DNA of 64,000 nt from Buddleja alternifolia (GCA_019426215.1 CM033393.1:6482046-6546045); one strand, 5' to 3'. Shown: positions 12,183 to 23,906, counted from the first letter of the stretch. The notes: generated by a model not told the origin, from the sequence alone. Made by a program: numbers and translations.

Positions 12183-13661
12183 ATGGATTCTGGGGCTGCT
12201 GCAAACAAACGTGTTGAAAGTGAGATACGTAGAGGTATCGCTGCAATGAAAAAAGTCATAAATGCCAGAAGTAAAGGCTTAAAGCTACCAGTCGGCTGGA
12301 ATCAGAATGGCCAACCAATTGACCCAAATAAATCAACATTTGTTGGTTACATAGGAGTCATAGCTCGTGAGAGGGTGCCGATTACCATCAGTGATTGGCG
12401 ACACGTCTCAGACGCAACAAAATCAGCAATTTGGAATGAAATAGTTGTAAGTTGGTTATTATCATATTTCTAATTAATTGGTTAATGTATTTTTTGTTTA
12501 TTCAATTTTCTCAAAATTATAATTTCATATATACTTTGTTGTTTGTTTTTCATAGTTGGCCTTTGCTATTGAACAAAGTAGACAAAAATTTGTTTTAGCC
12601 GAAGCTGGAAAGCTAGCTCGAAACTTTAGGAGCTTCTTGAGCAGAGTGTGGGTAGAGGATGATAATGGGAATATTAATTCCAGCCCACCTCAAAAATATA
12701 ATATATCTCAAGAAGATTGGATAGCGTTTATAGATATTCGAAAAAGTGATCCTTTCATGGTAATTATTTTAATTTACGGTTTCATTTGTTGCATATTGCG
12801 TTTATATGAACATTGACTAATGCTTTGATTATGTAATGAACAACAATTAAGTAGGGACAATCAGGAAAGAGCAAAGGACCCTGAATATCCCTATAGGAAA
12901 TCACGTCTTGGATATGCTCAACTAGAGCAAATTGAGGTACGTAGTTCGTTTAATAGTGAATCATTACAAGTTTTCTAATAAAAATTCCTTGCTAATATAT
13001 ATATATATATATTTAATCATAATATAGAAGGAAAAAAGAAAAGAAGCTGGGTCAGATTGCACAGATGTGACACGAGCACTCGTATGGAGGATTGCACATT
13101 CTGACAGCCAGCATAACATTGATAATGTCAATGTTAAAAGAGTATCGGATGAAATTGTGAGTTATTTGCAATTTTAGCTATATCATGTGTTGTATGTTTT
13201 TTTTGAAATCTTTTTAAAAGAGCAAAGTTCACTAATTTTTAAATGTATTATTACAGGAGTGCTTATCACAGGAGGGTAGCCATAGTGGAAGCGAGAGGAC
13301 CCAGAATGATATATTGGCTAAAGCCCTTAAAAAGAAGGAGCATTCGGGTCGCGTTAGGGGTGTAGGCTTTGGGGTATCACAAAAAGACTATTTTACTGAC
13401 AAAAAGCCTTCTAAAGATGAGGAGATTGATAACTTGAAAAACATGGTGCACATGCTCACTGCATCACTATCCTCATTGCGATGCGAGTTTGACGAGCATA
13501 AGGCGTCTGGGTCGCAGCAGCCACATGAAGATGAGGCGGTTTGTTTAAAAGATAGCTGCCCAGATCCAGTTAAGAACCTTCCTCAGGTAATGATATGAAA
13601 TTATTAAGTGATCATATAACTTGCAATTCATTAAAACACACAAATTTTTCTAATATAATGG

Positions 13662-13693
<32 letters not shown>

Positions 13694-15475
13694 GTAGGTT
13701 GTGGCGCCATGTCAATTATCACTTTCAACACCGTCTTATCGTTTGGTGGCTAAAGGACAAATGTACAATCGATCAGATGATAAAATGCTGCATACACTTC
13801 CATTACCCACACACCTTGTGAAAGTGATGATTGACATTGCAATTGAAGATATTGCACCCCTACCAATCCCTTTCGCTGATGAAGGAGTGTTCACAGTTTC
13901 TGAGGCTGTGGGACACATTGTTGCTTGGCCTAAGAGTCTTGTCACTGTAAGTGATGCATCGGTACGTAATTATTAATACCTAGCCATTAATAAATTATAA
14001 AAATTGTTTAAGGTTACTAAATAAACTTTGGTTTGTAACATTCACGTTTGTTTTCTTTGCTTAAATAGTCTTTTGGAAAATCCAAATCATCAGTTGGAAA
14101 ACATAAATCAGAGATGACGAAGCACTCAGCTGTCAAACGAACACCTCCTATGGCCAACCCTTCACGTGAAGATGACAGAGCAGCAGACGTAACAGCTGAT
14201 CAACTCCCTCAGCCACTTGTAACTCTTGAAAGGTACCTGCAAATAATGCCTATTGAACAATTGATCGCTATAGACATTCCCGAGGCAATCTATATTAACG
14301 AACCCTATCAAGAGTATCTTGGGCAGTAGGAGATCTGTCATTTTTTGCGCAAAGAACAGATAAGAGTCTCTATCATTTCAGTTTACATCAAGTAAGTTTT
14401 TAAATATGAATTAAAAAAAAGTTAGTTTTTAAATTATTTTACTGCATTAATTTGAACTATGTTTATTTTCTTGTTCAAATTTATTTTATGCTCAATTTAG
14501 GTGTTTGTGGGCTAAGTACGTGGTCCCCGAAGAGAAAACAAATAATTTCGGGTTCCTTAGCCCACATACTATAGCTGCGGGAGCAGGTATTACTCCATTT
14601 CAACGTATCTTACAAGCGCAATATATAACAAATGCCATGAAAGGTTGCGCAGACGGGAAGTTGTTTATGGCACCTTACAACACCGGGTGAGTTACTAAAC
14701 ACCTAACTTTATTTTGTAAAATTTGTTACGTACGCGCTAATTTTGAACTTATCTTTTGAATGGTTTTTAATTTAGGGGACATTGGGTGTTGCTTGTGATT
14801 GATCCAATTAAAGAGATCGTTTATTATCTGGATTCTTTGCACGTTGATCCGAATAACCGACCTGATATGAAAAAAAAAATCAATCAGTAAGTTTTTCATT
14901 CAATCAATGTATTCATTATATTTAATATTAATTTTAAAGTGTATATATCTTCCTATATTTTACATGTATATTTGCTTGATATTGACATCTTTCCTTATTT
15001 TTTGATGTTTTTAACAGTGATGTGTTGATGTTTCGTGCAAATCGTAACACCCAAAAAGCCAAATCCAAAAAAATGGCCTGTAAATGGACTTGTATAAAGG
15101 TTAGTGTAATTTTATATTTTCGAGAGATTATTCGTGTAAATGTTATTGTTCTAATACAATTTTTGATTTCAATTTTGTAGTGCCCCATGCAGTTAAACGA
15201 TAAAGATTGTGGCTTCTTTGTTATGAAATTCATGAAGGATATTATTAGCCACGGAGAATCTACAATCCCACTAACGGTATGCATAATCCTAATTAATACT
15301 CATCATCAAATTCTAATTTCCCTTTATAATTTATTAAACCTTTGTTGTGTTTTCAATCTCTATCGTGCAGTACTTTCCTGATTGTCAATACGTCACTTAC
15401 TCTATAGAGTAACTTGATGAAGTACGTGGCGAATTGGCACAATACATTTTCCAATGCGCTTTTGGTATGGTGTAA
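12183..15475 (+). pseudogene. TNPA-like protein fused to Ulp1/C48 cysteine protease, 12 exons
   Basis: This is the second CACTA gene. The N-terminal part (exons 1-5) resembles the plant Ptta/En/Spm TNPA-type family that binds the element's subterminal repeats. The C-terminal part (exons 8-12) is a Ulp1/SENP-type SUMO protease domain: His in GHWVLL (14780), Asp in YYLDSL (14831), Gln in CPMQLND (15190) and Cys in KDCGFF (15208) are all present. Exons by splice signals: 12183-12446, 12556-12759, about 12853-12936, 13028-13156, 13257-13586, 13698-13961, 14069-14391, 14501-14686, 14776-14886, 15018-15099, 15181-15276, 15371-15475. Junction phases fit except between exons 2 and 3. In-frame stops occur at 14327-14329 and 15410-15412; the family-like end is the TAA at 15473. 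The SUMO-related role is inferred. Confidence 0.82.
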
Positions 15476-15769
15476 GTTGTAAATTGTTGTAAATTTTTAT
15501 TTGATTTGTTGTATTTAATTGATTGTAAACTTGTTATCATTTGTTGGAGATTATACGTAAAATTTGATTTGTTGGAGATTATGCGAATTGGAACAATACA
15601 TTTGTTGGTTTTTGTTGTTAGAGATGATCATTTAATTTGGTGAAGTTAATTTTGGGTTTCACGTTTGTTGTTTCTGTTGAATTGATTTTATGGTTTGTTG
15701 TGTTAGTGTGTTGAATTTTGAGTTTGTGGGAAGCTGGTTACAATAAATTTTGTACAGTACAGCAAGAAA
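15476..15769. other. 3' region of CACTA 1, no gene
   Basis: T/G-rich low-complexity sequence repeating TTGTTGGAGATTA and TTTGTTGT. It presumably contains the 3' untranslated region of the second gene. No polyadenylation signal stands out. Confidence 0.4.
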
Positions 15770-16045
15770 AAAAAAATACCCCTATTATAGCGGTTTTTCA
15801 CAAAACCGGCAAAATAGATAAAACCTAGTATAGCGATTTTGTGCAAAATCGCTATAATAGGTATAGAAAAAAAATTGAAGAAAAACTATTACAGCGGTTC
15901 CGAGAAAAACCGCTGTAATTGGTTAGACCAATTACAGCGGTTTTTCTCGGAACCACTGTAATTGGTTCCTATTACAGCGGTACCTGTAACAGCGGTTAAA
16001 ACCGCTGTAATTGGTAAAAAAAAACCGTTGTAATAAGTCATTTCT
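15770..16045. promoter_or_regulatory. Right subterminal repeat region of CACTA 1
   Basis: Paired inverted motifs of the form ATTACAGCGGTTTTTC and its complement match those of the left end. They give extended palindromes and are presumed binding sites for the element's TNPA-type protein. Confidence 0.75.
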
Positions 16046-16057
16046 GTAGTAATGGAA

Positions 16058-16735
16058 CACGACTCGTTGTAATCCTATCACATGGGTTTTTTCTCGGTGA
16101 CAGTCAATGATGAGGATTACCAGTTATGGTAGTATGAGTAAACTTTAGACCTGAGGAGTCCTTTACGGTGCTTGTACCATTGAATAAGTTATTAGAGTTG
16201 TTAGACCCAATCACCCGTTGGTGGGGTCAACCTTGAAGTACAATTCAATTGGTGCGTTCGACAATGGGAAGTGGATTGCCAATAAGAAATTCATTGTCTT
16301 GAAAGTAAACGAGAAGCGATTTGTACATCATAGGTGCTGTGAAATTAAAGCCTCTGGCCAAAGCATTAATGACTGACTTATATTGGATATAAAGGGCAGT
16401 TTAGTAATTTCACATTAGTAAGATTATAGTACAGTATCAAGTTATATGAGCTTGACATTCCATGACTCTTACTTGATCGGGTTGCGTTAGTGAAGAGTTT
16501 ATACTCATATGGTAATTATAACATAAAGGTTCGTGATGAAATATTCATCTCGTACTTGATTGGGTTTCGGTCTACCTTCACGGGATGGCTTGGTGATAAC
16601 TATATCCTTGGAATCCTCCAAATGCCAATCAAGATGAGCCTAGAGAGTCGCGCTATGTAAAGATGATAAAATAAAGGAGTTTTACTTTATGAAGGGTATT
16701 TTGGTAATTTCACTTAGAGTGGAGATTATCAAAGG
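16058..16735. other. Unclassified segment, right half
   Basis: Continues the segment begun at 6506 on the far side of CACTA 1. No open frame of note. It ends where the 230-250-bp repeat resumes. Its class is unknown to me. Confidence 0.4.
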
Positions 16736-16739
16736 GATA

Positions 16740-17430
16740 TATATTAATAAATATAAAGACCGTATGTCAACATTTAAGATGACGTATTATTTTAATAAAA
16801 ATGACGCATATGTAAAATCTAACGACGTATGTGTATAGTCTAATAACGTACGTGTGTAGTCTAATGACTTACGTGGTCAAATAAGTTGACATATTTAGTA
16901 TATATAAATTATAATTTTTTAAATAACGTATTTCAATAGCAAATTGAAGTATTATTACATATGAAATAATGCATTTACAACTAAAAAGATGTATTGATAA
17001 ATATAAAGGCAGTATATCAACATATAAGATGACATATTATTTTAATAAAAATGACGTACGCGTATAATCTAACTACGTATGTGTATAGTCTAATGACCTA
17101 CGTGTGTAGTCTAATGGCATCTGTGGTCAAATAAGTTGACGTATTAGTATATATAAATTATACATTTTAAATGACGTATTTCAACAACAAACTGAAGTAT
17201 TTATTACATATAAAATGATGTATTGTTACAATTAAAAAGATGTATTAATACACATAAAGACCTTATGTCAACACTTAGGATGACGTATTATTTTAATATA
17301 AAAGACATACGTGTATAATCTAACGACGTATATGTGTAGGCTAATGACGTACGTGGTCAAATAAGTTGATGTATTAGTATATATAAATTATACATTTTAA
17401 ATTATGTATTTCAACAGCAAACAAAAGTAT
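16740..17430. repeat. 230-250-bp tandem repeat, right part
   Basis: Further diverged copies of the repeat seen at 5965-6505, with anchors GTCAACATTTAAGATG or close variants at about 16766, 17016 and 17268. Each copy contains ACGTACGTG, GTCAAATAAGTTGA and a TATACATTTTAAAT tract. The sequence then passes into GACGTATT-rich spacer. Confidence 0.75.
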
Positions 17431-17639
17431 TAGATGGACGTATTATTTCATTCAATGTGACGTATGATTTCATATCAATTGACGTATTTTTCTCTATTAA
17501 TTGACATATTTGCATATTAAAATTGATGTATTATTATATTAAATTGATGTATGATTTCATTTCAACTAACGCGTTTTTATCTAATAATTGACATATTTGG
17601 ACATTAAAACTTACGTATTAGTACATAAAATAGACCTAT

Positions 17640-18520
17640 TATTAGTAGACAAACTGTTTCATACTTGACATTTCTTGATAATATGTCATACATTTCAGAA
17701 AGCTCTATGTGTCGACTTTCAAAGAAAAAAAATGGTTTATAGTTTTGACCATTGTAAAGTGCATTATGGACTTTCTCGTGAAGTCGCGCAAAACTGCCAG
17801 CAAATTTTAGCTTACGTTTGAAGCAAAAAACTTTTTATACTAGACGTTTCTTGATAATGTGTCATACATATTTAGAACGCCCTATGTGTCTACTTTCAAA
17901 CTAAATATGGTTTATGATTTCGAACATCGTATAACGCGTCATAGAATTTCTCATAAGATTGTGCAAAACTGTTAAAAAATATTAGATTACGTTTGAAGAA
18001 AAAAAAACTGTTTTATAATAGAAATTTCTTGATAATATGTCATACATTTAATGAAATCCCTATGTATCTACTTTGAAAATAAAAAAGCCGCTTATGATTC
18101 TGAGCATCGCACAATTCGTTATGGATTTTCTCGTGAAGTCGCGCAAAACTATTGATAAATTTTAGCTTATGTTTGAAGACAAAATTGCTTCATCCTAGAT
18201 ATATCTTGATAATATGTCATACATTTTTGGAAAGCTTTACGTCTCTACTTTGAAATATATATATATTTTTTTATGATTTCGACCATTGTACAGTGTGTTA
18301 TGAACTTTCTTGTGAAGTCGTGCAAAATTGTTTATAAATTTTAGTTTACGTTTGCAGGAAAAATTCTATCATACGAAACTTTTATTGATAACGTGTATAG
18401 CACTCAAAATTCCTATGTGTCCATTTTCAAAATAAGAAAACGGTTTATGATTCCGAGCATCCTATAGTGCGTTATGGACGTTTTCTTGAAGTCGTGCAAA
18501 TCTGTCAACTTTTCATTTGA
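17640..18520. repeat. ~178-bp tandem repeat, about five copies
   Basis: The anchor CTTGATAATATGTCATACAT or a close variant occurs at about 17673, 17850, 18029, 18205 and 18385, spacings of 176-180 bp. Each copy also has a GCGTTATGGACTTTCTCGTG-like stretch, then AAGTCGCGCAAAACT, then a TTTAGCTTACGTTTGAAG-like stretch. This is the third distinct tandem array within the MULE. Confidence 0.85.
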
Positions 18521-18799
18521 AAATACTTCAACTATACACTAAAAATACTTCACATATTCCGTATCGGTACTGCAATTGCAGTACATAAAAAAGTTTGAAA
18601 AATATATGTATTTCTTACTCGAAATATAGGCAACATAGATCTCGATTTGTTCTTTTCATCTAAAGAATAAGACGGTGTCATCTTTGAACACATTCGATAC
18701 TGAAAAAGATTATGTAATCGGATTTGTGGTGAAGGTGAAAAGGAAAAAACAGAAGAGAGAAGTGGAGAAGAAGGTGATTAAAAAAATAATAAAATAAGG

Positions 18800-18937
18800 G
18801 GCATTTTCATCTTTTTAGGTGGGTAGGGAGTGAATCAAAATTTACATTATGAACTAGGGCGTTCATCATGTAAAATTATGGGTAGTGACTGATTTTTAAT
18901 TTTCATTAGGGATTAGGGATTTTTGACCAATTTTTCC
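18800..18937 (-). repeat. Right terminal inverted repeat of the MULE
   Basis: Read on the minus strand from 18937 it begins GGAAAAATTGGTCAAAAATC and continues CCTAATCCC, matching the left end in motif order. It is followed by the second copy of the 9-bp duplication TCATTCTAA. Confidence 0.7.
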
Positions 18938-19033
18938 TCATTCTAATGCATAAAACATGAATAGTAATTCCCCTCCTCAAAATTTAAAAACTTAAACAAA
19001 TCGATCTATATAAATTGTACTCCTATCAAGGTG

Positions 19034-19034
19034 T

Positions 19035-19090
<56 letters not shown>
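19034..19090. repeat. (CT)n(AT)n microsatellite
   Basis: A run of CT dinucleotides passes directly into a run of AT dinucleotides just before the target duplication of Tat element 1. Confidence 0.95.
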
Positions 19091-19102
<12 letters not shown>

Positions 19103-19107
19103 GTTAT

Positions 19108-19653
19108 TGATCTAACTCAAATCCAAGGACTCAAATCTAACCAGTCTGAAGGACTCGAATAGTGTTACGAGTATGATGATAATGATTATAGACTGCACTC
19201 AGTATTAACGGAGCTACCTACGTACTTAATTAGGATCAAGTCAACTAGTTCTATAGTAATGTGTATAGCCAGGGTGGTACTCGATAGACGATTCTAACTT
19301 CCAAATTTATATATAAAGGAATGTATTTCTCAGTCTATAGGCTTGTTACTCTGGAGATACGAGGCTAAAGCTAGAGAGAATTCTAGAGATTCCAACCCTC
19401 AGTAAGTGAAGTGAGGGGGTATTTATAGCACATACACCCTGTACGAATGGTTGGTGGATATTTGTAAGATAGTGACAGGTGTTAATCATTGAACGGTAGA
19501 TGACACGGGTTGCGGGTCGGGTCAAGGAACGACCCAATCGGATACTGTTACTTAGCGCAGATCCTTGATCTCCTGATGGGTTTTCAGATAGTATTGGGCC
19601 TTGGGCCCTTGTATTAATGTTTATGGGTCCAAACACTATATTTTGGTATATCA
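19108..19653 (-). repeat. 3' LTR of Tat element 1
   Basis: 546 bp, TG...CA ended. A TATA box (TATAAATA on the minus strand) lies at 19420-19427. The adjacent internal sequence AACTAGGGGA (19654-19663, minus strand) is a purine-rich tract positioned as the polypurine primer. Confidence 0.92.
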
Positions 19654-20134
19654 TCCCCTAGTTCACTAGTATGAGAGATGAGAGGAGAAACGACTTGAAT
19701 TCATACTGGAGAAGTAATACTTCCAATTTCAAGTTTAGATTCATATTCGTATCATGTTAGTAATGAGTATTAAGTTGACTGTTTCCATATTAATTAGCCG
19801 TTTTTACCATAAATAGATGTTTCGTCAGTAAAGGGGCATGTCTTTGATATTAATTACTCAAATAATTCTAGTAATAAATGATCACGTCATTTGATAGTAT
19901 CGATCACGTCGTTTGATGGTATTAATGCATGATAGTCACATCTTTTGAGGTGATTACGTCTTTTGAGGTAATCATCTCATAATAGTCGCATCAATTAAAT
20001 GTGAGGCGACGCATGTTCCTGTTACATCAACTGATCGGTTACTTTATGGAGGGTAACCGTCGCCTCTTTTGGGCCATTAGATGCATCCTTCATCATTCGA
20101 TCTTAACCGTTGAGCCCTTAACAAGTTACCCCCT

Positions 20135-20142
20135 TATAAATA
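20135..20142 (+). promoter_or_regulatory. TATA box of the antisense gene in Tat element 1
   Basis: CCCTTATAAATAGG lies 176 bp upstream of the ATG at 20311, on the strand opposite to gag-pol. The spacing fits a short transcribed leader (AGAGAGAGAATTTTC onward). Function is inferred from position. Equivalent TATA boxes precede the antisense genes of the other two gypsy elements. Confidence 0.6.
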
Positions 20143-20310
20143 GGCCTCCATAATCCATTTTTTGCTTTCACCCTAAGTTTTAGAGAGAGAATTTTCACAT
20201 CTTGGAGAGTCTTCATACGAGTTCATATCTACGCTGATCGTTGACTCTATCTCTCAATCATCTTATAGGTATTTCCAGCTCTCATGTTTTTAAATTTTTA
20301 CTTTCTTATT

Positions 20311-22722
20311 ATGGCTCGTACTAGATCTCAGGGTAGTGTCAACAATAATGAGATATTTGATTCATCTGATAGTCCAGGCACTAGGCCCGTAGGTACAGAC
20401 GACTTGAATCGTCTGATAGAACAACATAATGTCCCCTCCGAGTCCGCAGAGTCGTCTCATAGGAATGAAGGAGTAGATAGTGACGAGGCTCAGCCTTTAG
20501 AAGATTTAGCTGACTTAAAGGGCGGGATTGATGTTAATTCCCATGTTATCTGGCTGGAAGATGTTTCCAAAGTCAAATTGTCTATGGAGAATGAACTTAA
20601 GGTTAGATATTTTATCACCACATCTTATGAGATCCGATTTCCTATTTCGACGGATCGTATGCATAGACCACCAGTAGGCTTCCGTACTTTTCATCTAGCC
20701 CATTTTATCTCCGAGGTTAGGTTCCCTCTACATCCTTTTATCAATAATATCCTTTTAAGCTACGGACTGTGTCCAACTCAATTGTTGCCCAATTCTTATA
20801 GGAAGATAGTCCTTTTTATAATTCTAATGACTACCTTAAAAAAGGATGTCAATTTAGATAACTTCCATCGTATGTTTTATCTGAATAGACGTAGGACACA
20901 TAAAACTATGGGTTTCTTCTTTTTCTCTCCTAAGCAGGATGCGAAGTTTCGAAAGGAAACTCGCGATTCGTTCGGCACATGGAAAGATAAGTATATCTTT
21001 GTTTCCCTTCCTATGAAAACTGGCTAATCCATCACCAATGGCGTATGAAACCTTTTCCTTTAGAAATAGGTAATCCAAATTGGGGCTAGGGTTTTTTAGC
21101 CGAATTAGTAGAGGTTCCTTACAATGCCTCTATGCTTTTGAACGAGTCCGTACTCGTAGCATGTGGATTAAGCTCTGCCCCATCCCCGGTGTTCCTGACA
21201 TGGGTAAGATAATTTGTTTGTTAAGTGTAAACTCGTTTATTTAACTTTCATGAAATTTATAAAAGTTCTCCATTTTGTTTTGTAGAAATGACTACTCGTC
21301 ACGCTGGTATTGAAGCTTTGCGTGAGGAGGAAAAGACCGGGTCCCCCCACCTCTATAGATTCACGAGGAAAGGAACCAATGGTTGAATCGTCTAAGCAAC
21401 CGAGTAGGGGGATTCTCACGGATCGGCTCCAAGGAGTATCCGAAGCGTTTCACCTGGCGACCAGACTCGTAATATCGGGACGACCTCGGCTTCCAAGGAC
21501 CCGATAGATATCGATGACAGCACAGAGAGAGATCCTAATGTCATCCTCCATGCCGTTATTAGTTCACAACGGCCACCTCGTGGTGAGTTTAGTGGTTCGA
21601 AACGCCCAAGGGAATCCACATAGAACTCTCCTAGGTACACGACTTGATTTGGTCAACCTGGTGAATTAACTGAAGAAGCTCACATTGAAAGATTACAAGG
21701 AGTTCAATGTGGCAAGTCGTTGCGAGGAAAACCCTAAGGCAGAGCCGATCACCCCAGATTGGCAGATTTACCTTGATAGTTCGGTGTTGGCTGGTCAGCA
21801 AGGGGTTAGCGTAACGTACGAGATGTACAAAAACATGCTCCTTCCCAGGGACAAAGCCATCCTCATCGAGCAATCGTATGCTGCTGTTGAGAAAAATTGT
21901 GCTGCTCATCAGATGAAGGTTAAACTCGTTCGTTGGTTTAATTTTTTTACGTCTTGTTTATCATGTGGTCATAAGTCTTATTTATTTTATTTTCTTGTAG
22001 GTAGCCCTATGCGTGCACGATTTGACCCTTTGTTGCACGGCCTTTAAGGAAGATAAGAATATATCTCAGTCTCGTTTAGCTGAGTATATTGCAAAAATAG
22101 CTAACGAAAGGGCAGCCTACGCCTCTTTAAAGGACGAGTTGCTTAAGACGAGCCAATTGTTGAAGACAGAGAGGGAGGATAGCCAAGTTTCTGCCAAAGG
22201 TCTGAACAAGAAGATAGCTCGTTTGAAGGCTGATGCTAATGACTATCTGACTCGTATTGAACAACTTCAGAAGGAAAAAAATGAGGCATACGAGTCTGGA
22301 ATGATGGCTGGGAAAGAAGAGTTATCTCCTCTCAAGAGTATGCCAACTCCTTAGCTGATACTCGCCTTGGTGGTGCCCGGGATTTCATGAACTCTACTGT
22401 CTCTAACAGAATCTTATGTTCTAAGGCCTTGAAGGATCAAAAAGATGTTTTTTACAAGTGCATCGATTATAGCCTATGACTGGAAGCCTATAAGCCAAAT
22501 TTCAACATGACAACCTTGACAGATTGCGACAAGCGGAAGTTAATTTGCAACTCTTTTTCTGTTGATGAGCCAGACACTATTCCCATTGATTACCCTGAGT
22601 TCCGCATCCTGATTCTGGGTTCTGCTCCTCCCGCCAACCCAGCTTTATCATCTACGCAAGGAGGGACTCGTCTGAGTGGCCAGGGGAAAGAGGCGAATGA
22701 CTATCCTGATATAAAGGATTAG
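20311..22722 (+). pseudogene. Antisense gene of Tat element 1 (putative gypsy-type transposon / Transposase_28-like)
   Basis: It runs opposite to gag-pol between integrase and 3' LTR. The protein begins MARTRSQG; an acidic N-terminal part is followed by a conserved block (about residues 105-225) with DRMHRPPVGFRTFH, RFPLHPFINNILL and PTQLLPNSYRKI. This pattern fits the plant 'putative gypsy type transposon' family (Transposase_28). Two introns are supported by splice signals and by comparison with the homologue in Tat element 2: 21204-21285 and 21919-22000. The middle exon ends with DWQIYLDSSVLAG and the last part (22050-22330) is a Lys/Glu-rich likely coiled coil. Frames are broken near 21020 and elsewhere. 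Its role is unknown. An ATG at 20284 in frame would add nine hydrophobic residues. Confidence 0.78.
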
Positions 22723-23157
22723 CTCGTATTTTTCAGTCATTTTTGAATAATATTTTGTCATGTTTTAAACAATAATTTGTTATGGTTTTTATTTTGTTAT
22801 GTTTTGTCCGTATGTTGCTTTTATATTATCATATTTTGAATTGTTAAGACTCAAATTTGAAGTGCTTTCTTTTTATGCGCATGTTAATTGAAGTTATGGC
22901 TCGTTTATAGGAGTAATTCATAGAGTAGATTTAATTACAATATGAATTCAACACTGACCTCGTCCTCATAAGCAATATAATTATGCATAAAATGTTATTT
23001 TGTATTTTCAATTTTCCATCCCTTTTCATCGAGCGAATCTTTATCTAAACAATATGCAGAATAAATTCAACGAGTGATCTTCTATTTGAACAAGTTCAAA
23101 ATAAACACAACACTTGTCTTGTATCAATGACAGAAGGGTAATCTGGTGATATGGTTA
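22723..23157. other. Spacer between the antisense gene and integrase of Tat element 1
   Basis: T-rich sequence. It may contain the convergent 3' ends of the antisense gene (plus strand) and of gag-pol (minus strand). No further feature seen. Confidence 0.4.
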
Positions 23158-23830
23158 TGCATAAAGTTTTCTTAAATTGTTGATATGCCACGGACGGGGT
23201 AGATCTTTCCTTTGTAGATCCTGTAGTCTGTACGTCATCCCTTTTGTTATTTTTGTGACTTTATAAGGACCATCCCAATTAGCTTCTAATTTCTTCACAT
23301 GTTTTGAAACTTCAACTTTTTTCAACACCAAATCCCCCACTTGAAAACATCTTACTTTAACACGTTTGTTGTATGCTCTTGCCATGGTACTTTTTTCTCT
23401 TAATATACTTACATATGCTCGTTCTCTCTTTTCTTCCACAAAATCGAGTTCAAACTCACAATATTGCTGATTGTCTTCTGGGTCGTAGCTCGACACTCTG
23501 TGTGTCATCATTCCTATTTCTGCTGTAACTACTGCCTCAGATCCATATACAAGACAAAACGGTGTTTCCCCTGTAGACGACCTTGGCGTTGTTTGATAAG
23601 CCCAAAGAACTCCAGGTAGTTCATTCCCCCATGCTGACCTCATGCCATCAAGTCGTGTTTTTAAGTGCTGCAAGAGTATACGATTTGCAACTTCTGTTAG
23701 TCCGTTTGCTTGGGGATGTCCCACAGATGTAAAATTTTGCTGAATTTTCAATTTGCTGCACCATAATGTAATAGCCTTCCCATTGAATTGAGTGCCATTA
23801 TCAAAAATCAAAATTCTAGGGATACCAAAT

Positions 23831-23906
23831 CTGCAAATAATATTCTTCCAAACGAGTATTATAATTATCAATGTGGTATGTATTTAGTCTTTTTAAGTTC
23901 ATTAAC
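23831..23906 (-). other. Integrase intron 2 of Tat element 1 (duplication-derived)
   Basis: 76 bp, GTTAAT...TTGCAG. The exon end GGAAGAATATTATTTGCAG recurs as the last bases of the intron, so the intron equals one unit of a tandem duplication with AG at both copy ends. The same arrangement exists at 48887-48960. Confidence 0.75.

Larger units (their letters stand above)
6875..16054 (+). mobile_element. CACTA (En/Spm-type) transposon 1, potentially once autonomous
   Basis: The left end is CACTAGTACAAAAAT and the right end read inverted is CATTACTACAGAAAT, so the right terminus has one change in the CACTA signature. The 3-bp duplication GAA flanks both ends (6872-6874 and 16055-16057), as expected for CACTA elements. 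Subterminal regions are packed with direct and inverted CTATTACAGCGGTT motifs, the likely sites for the element's own DNA-binding protein. Two plus-strand genes lie inside: a TNP2-type transposase (8314-11589) and a TNPA-like/Ulp1 fusion (12183-15475). Both carry disabling changes, so this copy is probably not active on its own. Confidence 0.93.
206..18946. mobile_element. Giant Mutator-like element (MULE) with internal satellite arrays
   Basis: The 9-mer TCATTCTAA occurs at 206-214 and 18938-18946 and brackets ends that are inverted copies of each other. The left end (215 to about 350) and the right end (about 18800 to 18937, read inverted) share AATCCCTAATCCC, then a similar series of motifs ending in GAAAATGCCC. 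This makes a diverged terminal inverted repeat of about 140 bp. A 9-bp duplication with long inverted repeats is the hallmark of Mutator-like elements. No MURA-type transposase is visible, so the element is non-autonomous or has lost its gene. The interior holds three different tandem arrays, a SINE, and a CACTA element inside an unclassified segment. Without the CACTA element and the SINE the original unit is about 9.3 kb. Confidence 0.75.

Noticed and set aside
12183..15475. Host SUMO-protease gene
   Set aside because: It lies inside CACTA terminal repeats behind a TNP2 gene and carries a TNPA-like N-terminus, so it belongs to the transposon.
6506..16735. Solo LTR starting TGTTAGG
   Set aside because: No matching CA end with a 5-bp duplication could be found.
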